From Verrucomicrobiota bacterium (lineage in GTDB: Bacteria > Verrucomicrobiota > Verrucomicrobiia > Limisphaerales > SIBE01): a stretch of 39,382 nt of DNA. Below, in pieces: positions 18,301 through 26,007 of this stretch (position 1 is its first letter; each line of letters opens with the position of its first letter). A model generated the notes under the pieces. The model saw only the letters and a program-made list of their open reading frames with translations, was not told the DNA's origin and did no database searches. The DNA lies in the NCBI GenBank assembly GCA_016871515.1, contig VHDE01000046.1, forward strand, positions 1 to 39,382, written 5' to 3'. The translations under genes were made by a program, and so were the position numbers.

Positions 18301-18820
18301 TTCTGGCCGGCTCGACAAAACGATGTATGGTCCTCCTGTGCCGGCGCATCTCACGGAGTTCATGGAAGGTCGGGGTCGTCCGGGAACGAGCGGGCCAATC
18401 GACGGGCGTGGCCGCCGCAGTATTTACCTCGAGGTGCGCCGTAATTTTCTTTCGCCGCTGATGCGGACGTTTGATGCGCCGGTTCCGTTCACAACGGTTG
18501 GCAAGCGCACGGTTTCGAATGTTCCTGCGCAATCATTGATTCTGATGAATGATCCTTTCGTCATTGAACAGGCGCGCGTTTGGGCGCAGCGTGTGTTACC
18601 GCAGAAGGTGACTTCAGTCGAAGAGCGGATCAAAAATATGTATGAGGCTGCGTTATCTCGTTCGCCATTGGCCATGGAGTTGACCGAAGCAAAGGCGTTT
18701 TTGCAGGCGCAGGGTGAACATTACAGCGCGGCTTCGCCCGACGCACTGCAAGACGAGCGAGTCTGGACGGATCTCGCTCATGTGTTGCTGAACGTCAAAG
18801 AATTTGTGTTCGTGAATTGA
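15350..18820 (+). CDS. Exported PSCyt1-DUF1549-DUF1553 (PSD1) protein
   Basis: A large protein (1156 residues) with the planctomycete/verrucomicrobial order: signal peptide (ALLLVLSVVAVLSLTLSPAFG, about residues 19-39), a PSCyt1 cytochrome-like segment with a heme-binding CFKCH about residue 60, then DUF1549 (GERWARHWLDLVRYAETLG and CARCHDHKFDAIS, a second CxxCH) and a C-terminal DUF1553 (PLLARVMVNRVWHHLFGRG). A beta-rich insert in the middle could bind a ligand. These proteins are nearly always paired with a DUF1501 protein, as here; they are widely proposed to act in periplasmic polysaccharide or sulfated sugar use, but their reaction is not established. The ATG at 15350 was chosen because the signal peptide follows it and GAGGA lies 12 bases upstream; a TTG at 15275 would hide the signal. 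Confidence 0.9.
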   Translation: MRKSAIVDGDRLGEARRALLLVLSVVAVLSLTLSPAFGETKSEGLEFFERNIRPVLADRCFKCHSAQSEKLKGGLHLDSREGMLKGGHTRPAVVPGDPEKSLLVEAIRYANIDLQMPPKGKLSEREIEAFATWIKLGAPWPDAPKAAHSSTSSTFDLDKRRQKHWAWRPITSQRPPTVQNEGWIRSAVDRFVLSKIEQSKLHPAHPADKAVLIRRLYFDLIGLPPSPDELKAYLDNSSSDAYEKTVDRLLSAPQFGERWARHWLDLVRYAETLGHEFDYAVHNAWRYRDYVIRALNEDVPYDQFVTEHVAGDLLAKPRRHPTDGFNESLIGTSFFWLGQREHSPVDVRQHQAELIDNQIDVMTKTFLGLTVACARCHDHKFDAISTRDFYSLYGVLSSSRYAQRAIDPPENLQPKIERLQRLKTELRQALDAGWSSQAMEFSRYLRGAALADSKHADGTAGPSAPAGADRSLRDVAAELGLEPKRLELWMKVLGEPAITNAVHPFSVWARLSRRHRQSSAQFADAWKAVVREWRDETPRNKLALRAGENVFIDFVRTNYQGWFIDGEAFGSGPSRAGELIVGDTNTPISLVAEPAAHSGAPSRRLQGALRSPTFELRQPYIHLLAAGRECRINLFIDNFTMIRNPIYGGLKKYLNTDAPQWITIDVSMWQGHRAYLEFSDITTPDPADDGKKPGFGIEGYIAVSRILFSDQKSPPASVPSPAAARLLGADDVDSLQTLADRYQAAVMKAIDSWRTNAAAESVESKAQIGLLVWLLQRGLLESKFQESADPSFLGVSKLWEEFRTVESSIREPMRVPAMADGSGLDEHVFVRGSPKNRGEAAPRRFLTALAGADQPAFKQGSGRLELAERMTDRSNPLLARVMVNRVWHHLFGRGIVPTPDDFGVLGQPPSHPELLDWLADWYRTEGRWSTKKLIRLLVTSNTYRMSSQSADIESERNDLNNVWLHRMPVRRMEGEVIRDAILAVSGRLDKTMYGPPVPAHLTEFMEGRGRPGTSGPIDGRGRRSIYLEVRRNFLSPLMRTFDAPVPFTTVGKRTVSNVPAQSLILMNDPFVIEQARVWAQRVLPQKVTSVEERIKNMYEAALSRSPLAMELTEAKAFLQAQGEHYSAASPDALQDERVWTDLAHVLLNVKEFVFVN

Positions 18821-18847
18821 GGTATGCTCTCGAACGCGCCTCTCTCC

Positions 18848-18954
18848 ATGAACCTGGCTCCAGGAGCGCGGCGTTTACGCCGCTTCAGCTTCCGACGTGA
18901 AAGGAGCTTAGCGAACCGAAGCGGCGTAAACGCAGCGCTCCATCGCAGGTTCAT
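18848..18954. repeat. Variable-core palindromic element with ATGAACCTG / CAGGTTCAT ends
   Basis: The left arm is ATGAACCTG (18848-18856), a 6-base spacer, then GGAGCGCGG, core CGTTTACG, CCGCTTC (to 18886). The right arm runs from GAAGCGGCGTAAACG (18918) through AGCGCTCC to CAGGTTCAT (18954). Outer 9 bases match exactly; the inner 23-base block differs at one position; only the spacer differs in length (6 against 4). Each arm also folds on itself (GCGTTTACGC). Same frame as the element at 9863 with a different core. Lies between the DUF1553 and DUF1501 genes. Confidence 0.8.
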
Positions 18955-18956
18955 GA

Positions 18957-18961
18957 GGAGG
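18957..18961 (+). promoter_or_regulatory. Strong ribosome binding site GGAGG of the DUF1501 gene
   Basis: GAGGAGGGG at 18955-18963 places GGAGG eight bases before GTG 18970, the best Shine-Dalgarno match in this window, and decides the start. It begins one base after the right end of the palindromic element (…GGTTCATGAGGAGG), so the element's stem may lie against the site. Confidence 0.7.
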
Positions 18962-18969
18962 GGCACATT

Positions 18970-20415
18970 GTGATTAAACAACGTCATCATTGCGGACGAT
19001 TTGCCACTTTGCCGATGACGCGGCGCGAGATGCTCGGCCAATGCGCAAATGGCTTTGGCGCTTTGGCTTTGGTGGCGCTGTTCGGCAATGACGCTTTTGG
19101 TGATTTGCCTGCCGCGGGGAACCCATTAGCGGCCAAAGCATCCCATTCTCCTGCCAAAGCACGGAACATCATTTTTCTCTACATGGATGGCGGTCCTTCG
19201 CAGATGGACACCTTCGATCCGAAACCGCTGCTGGAAAAGGAAAACGGGCAGCCGTTCAAGATGAAGATGGAACCGACTCAATTCAACGACAACGGCAACA
19301 CCATGGGCAGCCCGTGGAAGTTCCGTCAATATGGCGCGAGTGGCATTTCCGTCAGTGAGTTGTTTCCGCACGTTGCCGGTTGTGCCGATGACTTGTGCGT
19401 GATCCGCTCGATGGTCTCCAATTTTTCGGAACACACGAACGCCAATTATTTCATGCACACGGGCCTTGGCCTTTCAGGCCGGCCGTCGATGGGGGCTTGG
19501 GTTGGTTACGGTTTGGGAACTGAAAACCAAAATCTTCCAGGCTTTGTCGTTCTGAATGGAGGATTGATTCCTCCAGGCGGGTTGGAGAATTTTGGAAGCG
19601 GTTTTCTGCCCGCGACTTTTCAGGGGTCCATCTTTCGTCCGAGCGCCCAACCCGTGGCCAACATCAAGCCCAGCGAAGCCAAGCCGGAGTTGCAGCAGAA
19701 CAAGCTCGCGTTAATGCGCAAGCTCGATGGCCTCGGACTTAAACGACTCGGTTCGGCGGATCAAGTTGAGTCCGCCATCGCCAATTATGAATTGGCCTTT
19801 CGAATGCAAGCCGCAGTGCCCGAACTGATGGAAATCAAAGGCGAAACGGAGGCGACTCGCGAACGCTATGGCCTAAACGCCAAGTATGAGGCGACACGAA
19901 TCTTTGGAACGCAATGTTTGCTCGCGCGTCGTTTAGTCGAGCGTGGCGTTCGCTTTGTTGAACTGACATGCCCGGCTGTGGCGAGTTCCGATCGTTGGGA
20001 TCAACACGGCAATTTGCGCGTCGGTCATACGAACAATGCGCGCGCGGTCGATCAGCCGATCGCCGGCCTGTTGCGCGATCTCAAAGCGCGCGGGTTGCTG
20101 AATGAGACGCTAGTGGTGTGGGCGGGTGAATTTGGCCGCACGCCCTTTGCGCAAGGGACTGATGGCCGCGATCATAATCCCTTCGGATTTTCGATTTGGC
20201 TGGCGGGCGGAGGCGCCAAAGGTGGAACAATTTATGGCGCGACGGATGAATATGGTTACAAAGCAGTCGAAAACAAAGTCACCATTCACGACTTGCATGC
20301 GACGATGTTGCATCTGCTCGGCATGGACCACAAACGATTGACCTACCGCTTCAGTGGCCGCGACATGCGTCTGACCGATGTTCATGGCGAAGTGGTTCAC
20401 GACATGCTCGCATAA
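18970..20415 (+). CDS. DUF1501 protein with Tat-type signal
   Basis: A 481-residue protein. After a short N-tail, MTRREMLGQCANGFGALALVALFG carries a twin-arginine motif and hydrophobic stretch, so export in folded form is expected. The body is the alkaline-phosphatase/sulfatase-like DUF1501 fold: FLYMDGGPSQMDTFDPK near the start, WDQHGN in the middle and VVWAGEFGRTPFAQG, GRDHNPFGFSIWLAGGG towards the end, with conserved Asp and His for possible metal binding. Partner of the DUF1553 protein upstream, 149 bases away with a palindrome between. Start GTG has a near-perfect ribosome site. Substrate unknown. The next gene, nadC, begins only six bases after the stop. Confidence 0.9.
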   Translation: MIKQRHHCGRFATLPMTRREMLGQCANGFGALALVALFGNDAFGDLPAAGNPLAAKASHSPAKARNIIFLYMDGGPSQMDTFDPKPLLEKENGQPFKMKMEPTQFNDNGNTMGSPWKFRQYGASGISVSELFPHVAGCADDLCVIRSMVSNFSEHTNANYFMHTGLGLSGRPSMGAWVGYGLGTENQNLPGFVVLNGGLIPPGGLENFGSGFLPATFQGSIFRPSAQPVANIKPSEAKPELQQNKLALMRKLDGLGLKRLGSADQVESAIANYELAFRMQAAVPELMEIKGETEATRERYGLNAKYEATRIFGTQCLLARRLVERGVRFVELTCPAVASSDRWDQHGNLRVGHTNNARAVDQPIAGLLRDLKARGLLNETLVVWAGEFGRTPFAQGTDGRDHNPFGFSIWLAGGGAKGGTIYGATDEYGYKAVENKVTIHDLHATMLHLLGMDHKRLTYRFSGRDMRLTDVHGEVVHDMLA

Positions 20416-20421
20416 GGCGCC

Positions 20422-21285
20422 ATGCTTCGCTTGTCATTGTCCGCTGACGAAATTCAATCAGCTGTCCGGGCGGCTCTAGCTGAAGACATCGGTTCCGGGG
20501 ATGTGACGACGCTGGCAACTGTGCCGTCGAGCGCCACCGTGAAAGCGACCATGGTTGCGCGAGAATCTCTGGTGCTGGCCGGCTTGGCTTTGGCTGAAGC
20601 GGCTTTTGCTCAAGTATCGGCCGACGTCAAGATCGAGCAAAAAAGCAACGATGGACAAGTTCTAAAAAGCGGAGCCAAACTGATGAGTGTGTTTGGTCCA
20701 GCGCGAGCGCTGCTGACGGCCGAGCGCGTGGCGCTGAACTTTGTGCAGAGGCTTTCGGGGATCGCGACGCTGACCGCGAAGTTCGTCGAAGCGGTCAAAG
20801 GCGCGCGCGCGCAGATTCTAGATACGCGAAAAACAACGCCGGGCTGGCGGCGTTTCGAAAAATACGCGGTGGTCTGCGGCGGAGGACAAAATCATCGCAT
20901 GGGGCTGTATGATATGGTTCTTATCAAAGACAATCATTTGGTCACGCTTCGTCACGAACCGCCGCACGCGATTGGCGCCGCCGTTCGGAGGGCGCGTGCT
21001 GCTTACCCGCATTTGAAAGTTGAGGTCGAGGCTGACACGCCAGAGCAAGTGCAACAGGCTTTGGAAGCCGGCGTCGACATCATATTGCTCGATAACATGA
21101 GCCTTGAAGAGTTGCGGACGGCGGTGTTCTGGGTGAACGGCCGGGCCAAAACTGAAGCGAGCGGGGGCGTTAATCTTGACACTGTTCGTGCCATTGCCGA
21201 AACGGGCGTGGATTATATTTCGATCGGCGCCCTGACCCATTCGGCTCGCTCGGTCGACATCGCTCTTGATTTTGAAGACGCATGA
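20422..21285 (+). CDS. nadC: Nicotinate-nucleotide pyrophosphorylase (carboxylating)
   Basis: NadC turns quinolinate and PRPP into nicotinate mononucleotide, CO2 and PPi in de novo NAD synthesis. The 287 residues match the family. Hallmarks: ALAEDIGSGDVTT at the N-terminus, NFVQRLSGIATLT, DTRKTTPGWRRFEKYAVVCG followed by GGQNHRMGLYDMVLIKDNH (substrate-binding Arg, Lys and His), and the barrel motifs VEVEADT, ILLDNM, EASGGV and YISIGALTHS. Begins six bases after the DUF1501 stop and overlaps birA by ATGA, so translational coupling is likely. nadA and nadB are not in the window. Confidence 0.97.
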   Translation: MLRLSLSADEIQSAVRAALAEDIGSGDVTTLATVPSSATVKATMVARESLVLAGLALAEAAFAQVSADVKIEQKSNDGQVLKSGAKLMSVFGPARALLTAERVALNFVQRLSGIATLTAKFVEAVKGARAQILDTRKTTPGWRRFEKYAVVCGGGQNHRMGLYDMVLIKDNHLVTLRHEPPHAIGAAVRRARAAYPHLKVEVEADTPEQVQQALEAGVDIILLDNMSLEELRTAVFWVNGRAKTEASGGVNLDTVRAIAETGVDYISIGALTHSARSVDIALDFEDA

Positions 21286-22262
21286 CGATCGACGCTCAAA
21301 TCTTGTCGGCTTTGCGCGCCGCGGGCGATAGTCCCGTTTCCGGCAGCGAATTGTCCCAACGCCTGGCGATCAGCCGGGCCGCCGTCTGGGCGCGCATTGA
21401 GGAACTGCGCTCGCTGGGCTATGACATAGAAGCTAGCCCGCACGAGGGTTGCCGATTGCGCAACGTCCCCGATGTGCTGCACGCGGACGACCTGTTGTCG
21501 CGACTCGGAAAAACGCGCGTCGTTGGACGGGACATCCGGGTCTTTCAAGAAACGACGTCAACGAACGATGTGATCGAGAAATTAGCGAGCGACGGCGTCA
21601 AGGAAGGCGTGGTGGTATTCGCGGAAGCGCAGTCCAAGGGGCGAGGTCGCTTGGGCCGCAAATGGATTTCCCCGGCGCGGAAAGGAATTTGGTTTTCCGT
21701 TTTGCTGCGTCCGAATCTGAGGCCATCGGAAGCAACTCGGCTCAACATCGCGGCTTCGACGGCTGTCGCGCGCGCGATTCGTTCGGAGACCGAACTCCAC
21801 CCACAAATCAAATGGCCGAACGACATCTTGATGGGTGGTCGGAAAGTGGCGGGGATTCTGACCGAATTGAGCGCCGAGTTGGATCATGTGAAACACATTG
21901 CGCTCGGCATTGGCGTCGATGCGAATCTGACCGCGTCCGATTTCCCCGCGGACCTGCGCAAGCAAGCGACGTCGATCAAGTTGGAAGCGGGCCGAAACGT
22001 GGACCGCGCAGCATTGGCAACGGCTGTGTTACGCGAATTGGATGTTGATTACGGACGAATTTCGAGTGGCCAGTTCGAAGCCGTGGCGGACGAATGGGAA
22101 GAACTCTGCTCGACGCTCGGACACAACATCAGCATTCGCGTCGGAGATCGGCTGCTGCAAGGACGGGCCGAGTCATTGGACGACGATGGCGCATTGCTGC
22201 TTCGCACCCAGCACGGACGGTTGGAACGAATTGTGGGCGGCGATGTCGTAGTCAAGAAATAG
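21282..22262 (+). CDS. birA: Bifunctional biotin-protein ligase / biotin operon repressor
   Basis: BirA activates biotin with ATP and attaches it to the carboxyl carrier protein; long forms also repress biotin genes. The N-terminal ~60 residues are a winged HTH (SGSELSQRLAISRAAVWARI), so this is the regulatory type. The ligase core shows TTSTNDVIEKL, the biotin-adenylate loop KGRGRLGRKWISPARKGIW, IKWPNDILMGGRKVAGIL and GIGVDANL, then a C-terminal SH3-like domain. 326 residues is normal. It overlaps nadC by four bases and is followed two bases later by coaX. No biotin synthesis gene is in the window, so its operator targets are elsewhere if it represses. Confidence 0.96.
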   Translation: MTIDAQILSALRAAGDSPVSGSELSQRLAISRAAVWARIEELRSLGYDIEASPHEGCRLRNVPDVLHADDLLSRLGKTRVVGRDIRVFQETTSTNDVIEKLASDGVKEGVVVFAEAQSKGRGRLGRKWISPARKGIWFSVLLRPNLRPSEATRLNIAASTAVARAIRSETELHPQIKWPNDILMGGRKVAGILTELSAELDHVKHIALGIGVDANLTASDFPADLRKQATSIKLEAGRNVDRAALATAVLRELDVDYGRISSGQFEAVADEWEELCSTLGHNISIRVGDRLLQGRAESLDDDGALLLRTQHGRLERIVGGDVVVKK

Positions 22263-22264
22263 CC

Positions 22265-23029
22265 ATGATCCTTCTTTTCGACATCGGCAATTCCAACACG
22301 CACTTAGGTCTGGCCAAGAGCAGCCGCGTTGTAAAGCAGGCAAATATCCCAACGCGGAGCTGGGCGCAAAACTCCGCTGAAAAACCCGTGGCCGCATTCA
22401 CAGAGGGCGTCAAGCTCGGGGGCGCGATTCTCTGCAGCGTTGTGCCGAGCGTGACGCCGAGCGTTCGACAACTGGTCCAGGGGTTGTGGCATTTCCACTG
22501 CCGTGAACTGACCGCGGCCACAGTGACCGGTGTTGGTATCGACTATCCCAAGCCTGAAACCATCGGGCCCGATCGCCTCGCGAATGCCGTTGCCGTGAAG
22601 CACCACTTCGGCGCCCCGGCGGTGGTCGTCGATTTCGGAACGGCGGTGACCTTCGACGTCGTGGATCGGGCCGGCAATTATGTCGGTGGCATTATTGCGC
22701 CGGGGTTGTCGGCGATGACGGATTATTTGCACGAGAAGACGGCGTTGCTGCCGAAGATCACCATTCGTGAAATCGAATCGACCATTGGCAAGAACACCCG
22801 TGATGCGATGTTGATTGGCGCGGTACACGGCTATCGTGGTTTGATCCGGGAGCTAATCGCAGAACTGAAGAATGAGCTGCGGTGCCGTCGCTTGCCGGTG
22901 GTCGCGACCGGTGGTTACGCGAAACTCATGGCAGCGAAGTTGCCGGAAATTACGGCTGTCGATCCGTTGCTGACGTTGGAAGGGCTGAGCTTGGCCTGGC
23001 AGAGTTTTCCGTCAATGGGAGGGGAGTAA
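22265..23029 (+). CDS. coaX: Type III pantothenate kinase
   Basis: CoaX phosphorylates pantothenate, the first step to CoA. The 254 residues carry the family's motifs: LLFDIGNSNTHLGL (phosphate 1), IGPDRLANAVA, VVVDFGTAVTFDVV (phosphate 2) with the catalytic Asp, and GGIIAPGL. birA next to coaX is a common bacterial pairing (in some species fused), which supports the start at ATG 22265, two bases after the birA stop. Last gene of the plus-strand unit; it converges on the DUF3299 gene with a hairpin between. Confidence 0.96.
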   Translation: MILLFDIGNSNTHLGLAKSSRVVKQANIPTRSWAQNSAEKPVAAFTEGVKLGGAILCSVVPSVTPSVRQLVQGLWHFHCRELTAATVTGVGIDYPKPETIGPDRLANAVAVKHHFGAPAVVVDFGTAVTFDVVDRAGNYVGGIIAPGLSAMTDYLHEKTALLPKITIREIESTIGKNTRDAMLIGAVHGYRGLIRELIAELKNELRCRRLPVVATGGYAKLMAAKLPEITAVDPLLTLEGLSLAWQSFPSMGGE

Positions 23030-23070
23030 CGCAGGGCTTCGGCGGATATGCGCACACCAAGAACGGAACA

Positions 23071-23089
23071 AACAGGCGAGATGCCTGTT
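23071..23089. terminator. Hairpin between convergent coaX and DUF3299 genes
   Basis: AACAGGC (23071-23077) and GCCTGTT (23083-23089) pair around GAGAT. The word ACAGGCGAGATGCCTGT closely resembles the ACAGGCGAGACGCCTGT stem at 29548-29564, so this is probably another small member of the palindromic repeat pool, placed where a two-way terminator would be expected. No U-run follows on either strand. Confidence 0.45.
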
Positions 23090-23103
23090 CTACGCTCCGC
23101 CTC

Positions 23104-23856
23104 TTACAAATCGAGCGGGCCTGCAATGCGTTCGCCGTCCATTTGATAAATGCCGACGAGGTAACCATTCTCTCGAATCTCGCCGACCCGTAGTTTTCCG
23201 AAGATGGTGACCGGTTGATCCATGATGGCTTTGACCCCTTTTTCAGTCATCTTGATGCTGACCCATTCGTTGATTTTGGGCACCGCTCCATAACAACACA
23301 TCGACTGGTCCCTCATGATGAGCATCTCTGTCACCAGGCCGCTTTCGACTTTCAGCGGCAGCATGAAACCTTTGAGAGCGACTTTCTTTTGGTCGAGCGC
23401 TTGCACGGTGGCTGGAATTTGATTTTCCGATTTGGACGGAGTGGCCACCTTATTCGTTGATGGTTGTTCGTCGGGAATCTCGAACGTGAACGAGGCGAGT
23501 TTCTCGAACGTGACTTGCATGAACTCTTCACCTTGCGCCGGCGCGGCTTCGGCTGGCTGTTCATTGACCGCGAGAGCAGGCGTTGGCGTTGCGACTGCTG
23601 CTGCGTTGGCATTCGGGAGTTCGGCTTTTGGAGCCACCGTTTCTGTTTGCCGAGCGTTGTCAGAGGGTGGTGCGACCGCTACAGAAACGGATTGAGTTGG
23701 AGCTGCGGCGACAGGTGAGTTGATCGGAGCGCCGCGGACATCGCGGGCTGCGTTGTCTTCGGACGAATCGTTCGTCGAGGAAGAACATCCTAATATTCCC
23801 CCGATGGCTAACAAGCACGCGCTCGAAGCGACCAAGATTGATTCGCGCACATTCAT
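23104..23856 (-). CDS. DUF3299 lipoprotein
   Basis: A 250-residue protein with a lipoprotein signal: a short basic start, SSACLLAIGGILGC with Cys at about residue 24 as lipidation site. A low-complexity Ala/Pro/Val/Thr linker follows (to about 110), then the DUF3299 domain: FEKLASFTFEIPDE, KKVALKGFMLPLKVESG, DQSMCCYGAVPKINEWV, VTIFGKLRVGE. The CC dipeptide with G-x-x-P is the domain's most conserved point and could bind metal or be redox active. It lies 66 bases after the FtsX permease gene on the same strand. In other bacteria DUF3299 proteins accompany such ABC pairs. Function unknown; export to the envelope is well supported. Confidence 0.85.
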   Translation of the reverse strand: MNVRESILVASSACLLAIGGILGCSSSTNDSSEDNAARDVRGAPINSPVAAAPTQSVSVAVAPPSDNARQTETVAPKAELPNANAAAVATPTPALAVNEQPAEAAPAQGEEFMQVTFEKLASFTFEIPDEQPSTNKVATPSKSENQIPATVQALDQKKVALKGFMLPLKVESGLVTEMLIMRDQSMCCYGAVPKINEWVSIKMTEKGVKAIMDQPVTIFGKLRVGEIRENGYLVGIYQMDGERIAGPLDL

Positions 23857-23922
23857 AGAATCAGACTCGTAAAGCTGCCACCCGGATTGTCCCTGATTGT
23901 TTAACCCGAAAATGGTTCTCTT

Positions 23923-25134
23923 TCAAGAAATCGGTGTGAGATTTTCCGCCACGTCAGTTCGGTAAGCTTTCATGGCTGGAATAATGCCCGCAAGCGCACT
24001 CAGCCCGATCATCGCCAGAGGCGCCCATACCATGACGTTGTGAAAGGCCGAAGGGTTCAGCAGGACGCCGGTTTGGGCCCGCACAATCGACGTTACCGCA
24101 GTCATGATGGCGAAGTAACCCGCGAAGGCAGCCAGCATTCCCGAGGCCGCGATGGCGGCTGCTTCCAGAATGATCGCCGAAACGATGGTGCTGCGCCGGG
24201 CGCCCAGAGCCCGCAAGATCGCGATTTCACGGCGCCGTTCGTTCATCGAGTTGTAAATGCTGGCGAGAATCGAGCCGGTCGCCACCATGGCCACCAGATA
24301 CGCCACAAGCGCCAGCACATGGTCAAACCAAGCGATCTTATTGAAAAGTTGCGCCATGATTTGGCCGATGGGCCACGCGAAAGTGAGGCGGCTCCCTTCT
24401 TTGTTGTACATTAAGTTGAGTCTTTGCCCGGCGATGGCGCTGCCAGCCTTAAGCTTAACTAGCACTGCACTAAGGTCGGTCGCCGCCTTCGGATCGTGCC
24501 CGGTCATCTTTTGAATGCCTTCGAGCGGAATCCAAATGACTCGGTCTGCGGGAGTATTCGAGGGTTCGAGAATTCCAACCACAATGTAATCCTCGGCATG
24601 CTCCTTCTCTTCATCAAAGTGCAATCCGTGATAAGGATGTATCTCGTCGCCCCGCTTCAGGCCGAGTTTCTGCGCGACGAAACTGCCAACCACAGCCTCG
24701 CGCGCGGTTGGATCAAAAACCCGGCCGGGCGTGCGGACTCGGTAACGCTGGCCGGGCGCGAATTCGGCCTGCGAGAACATTTCCAATGTTGTGCCAACGA
24801 GACGATATCCCCTGTAGTTGTCTCCCATGGCGATCGGCACCGCCAATTGGACGTTCGGATTCTTTTGAATTTCCTGGTAGTCGGCCAGGGCCAAATTGCC
24901 CGGAGATTCTTCGATATGAAAGATCGCGTTCAACACGAGTTGCAGTTTAGCTGAGCGAACGCCCAGAACAGCGTCGAATCCGCCGGTTAATCCAGTGAAA
25001 GCGGCGTGCGACTGTTCCTTGACAGACCAGACCGACATCAGCAGCGCGCCAGCCAAAGCAATCGACAATCCCGTAATCACGCTCGAGAAGGCATGTTGCC
25101 GAAGACTCTTATAAACGATGAGCGGAATGGTCAT
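23923..25134 (-). CDS. FtsX-family ABC transporter permease (single copy, MacB-like)
   Basis: A 403-residue inner membrane protein: an N-terminal membrane helix (about residues 18-38), an extracytoplasmic MacB-type domain (about 45-265) and three C-terminal helices (about 270-395) of the FtsX fold. The coupling segment RRREIAILRALGARRSTIVSAI is clear. Its stop-start overlap (ATGA, 25131-25134) with the ATPase gene shows they form one transporter, as a dimer of each. The best comparison is with LolCE/YbbP-like permeases; import by the classical path is unlikely. Together with the DUF3299 lipoprotein it forms a three-gene unit. Confidence 0.9.
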   Translation of the reverse strand: MTIPLIVYKSLRQHAFSSVITGLSIALAGALLMSVWSVKEQSHAAFTGLTGGFDAVLGVRSAKLQLVLNAIFHIEESPGNLALADYQEIQKNPNVQLAVPIAMGDNYRGYRLVGTTLEMFSQAEFAPGQRYRVRTPGRVFDPTAREAVVGSFVAQKLGLKRGDEIHPYHGLHFDEEKEHAEDYIVVGILEPSNTPADRVIWIPLEGIQKMTGHDPKAATDLSAVLVKLKAGSAIAGQRLNLMYNKEGSRLTFAWPIGQIMAQLFNKIAWFDHVLALVAYLVAMVATGSILASIYNSMNERRREIAILRALGARRSTIVSAIILEAAAIAASGMLAAFAGYFAIMTAVTSIVRAQTGVLLNPSAFHNVMVWAPLAMIGLSALAGIIPAMKAYRTDVAENLTPIS

Positions 25135-25829
25135 GGCGTCATCTCAGCAGCAGGGTTTGCCGCGGCGCAGGCCTGATTCAATTGATGAAAATCTTGGACT
25201 GATTCGAACTGCGCGAGCGCTTCACGATCATGACTGACGAGCAGCAAAGCCGCCGCATTTTCGCGGCACGCTTCGCGAATCAAGGCCAGAACCTCGCGCG
25301 CGTTTGTTTGATCGAGATTGCCGGTCGGTTCATCCGCCAGAACCAGCTTGGGCCGATTGGCCAGAGCCCGAGCGACGGCGACTCGCTGTTGTTGGCCGGT
25401 CGAAAGTTGCCGCGGATAATGGTTGAAACGGTCGGCGAGCCCAACCCGTTTTACCAAAGCCTTGGCAAATTCCCGATTGACTCCCGGGCCAAACGACATG
25501 CCGAGGAGGACATTTTCCAAACAAGTATAACCTTGCAGCAAATTGAACGTTTGAAAGATGTAACCAATTGTTGTCGCCCGAAGGCGATCTCGTTGCGGTT
25601 CGCTCAGTGATGACATTTCGCGAGCGGCGATCTTGATTGTGCCGGAATCAGGTTTCAGAATCCCGGCGATCAAGTTGAGAAAAGTTGTCTTGCCGGATCC
25701 GCTTTCACCGCGCAAGGCGGCTTGGGCATGCTCGGCCAGCGTGAGAGAACTCACATCGATCACGGTTGATCGCAAGCCTTCTGGGCCAGCAAATGCCTTT
25801 CGAAGCTTTGAGATTTCCAAAACAGTCAT
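25131..25829 (-). CDS. ABC transporter ATP-binding protein (LolD/FtsE type)
   Basis: 232 residues. Walker A GESGSGKT (residues 41-48), Q-loop in [20 protein letters not shown], signature [15 protein letters not shown] (Thr in place of the usual Gly at the second LSGGQ position, Gly kept after it), Walker [13 protein letters not shown] and switch His in [11 protein letters not shown]. All catalytic parts appear intact. It overlaps the permease gene by four bases and is the first gene of the DUF3299 unit. Upstream (25899-25915) GGATAAT occurs twice, three bases apart, in the likely promoter region; no regulator site can be assigned. Confidence 0.92.
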   Translation of the reverse strand: MTVLEISKLRKAFAGPEGLRSTVIDVSSLTLAEHAQAALRGESGSGKTTFLNLIAGILKPDSGTIKIAAREMSSLSEPQRDRLRATTIGYIFQTFNLLQGYTCLENVLLGMSFGPGVNREFAKALVKRVGLADRFNHYPRQLSTGQQQRVAVARALANRPKLVLADEPTGNLDQTNAREVLALIREACRENAAALLLVSHDREALAQFESVQDFHQLNQACAAANPAAEMTP

Positions 25830-26007
25830 GGCGATGGTTGAGTCTATCAGCCAATCGAAGGCAGTGAATCAAAAACTTTCGAAGCCATCCCAAATAACGG
25901 ATAATAATGGATAATGATGTTGCTCCAAGTTCACTTGCCGTTTTGCGGTCGCCTGTCTTCTTAAGAATCGGGCGCACTTCGGCCACTGCGCCCGATTGCA
26001 AGGTCGG

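Noticed and set aside
25890..25920. Possible Zur box upstream of the ABC-DUF3299 unit
   Set aside because: The region holds two direct GGATAAT copies but no inverted symmetry of the Zur type.
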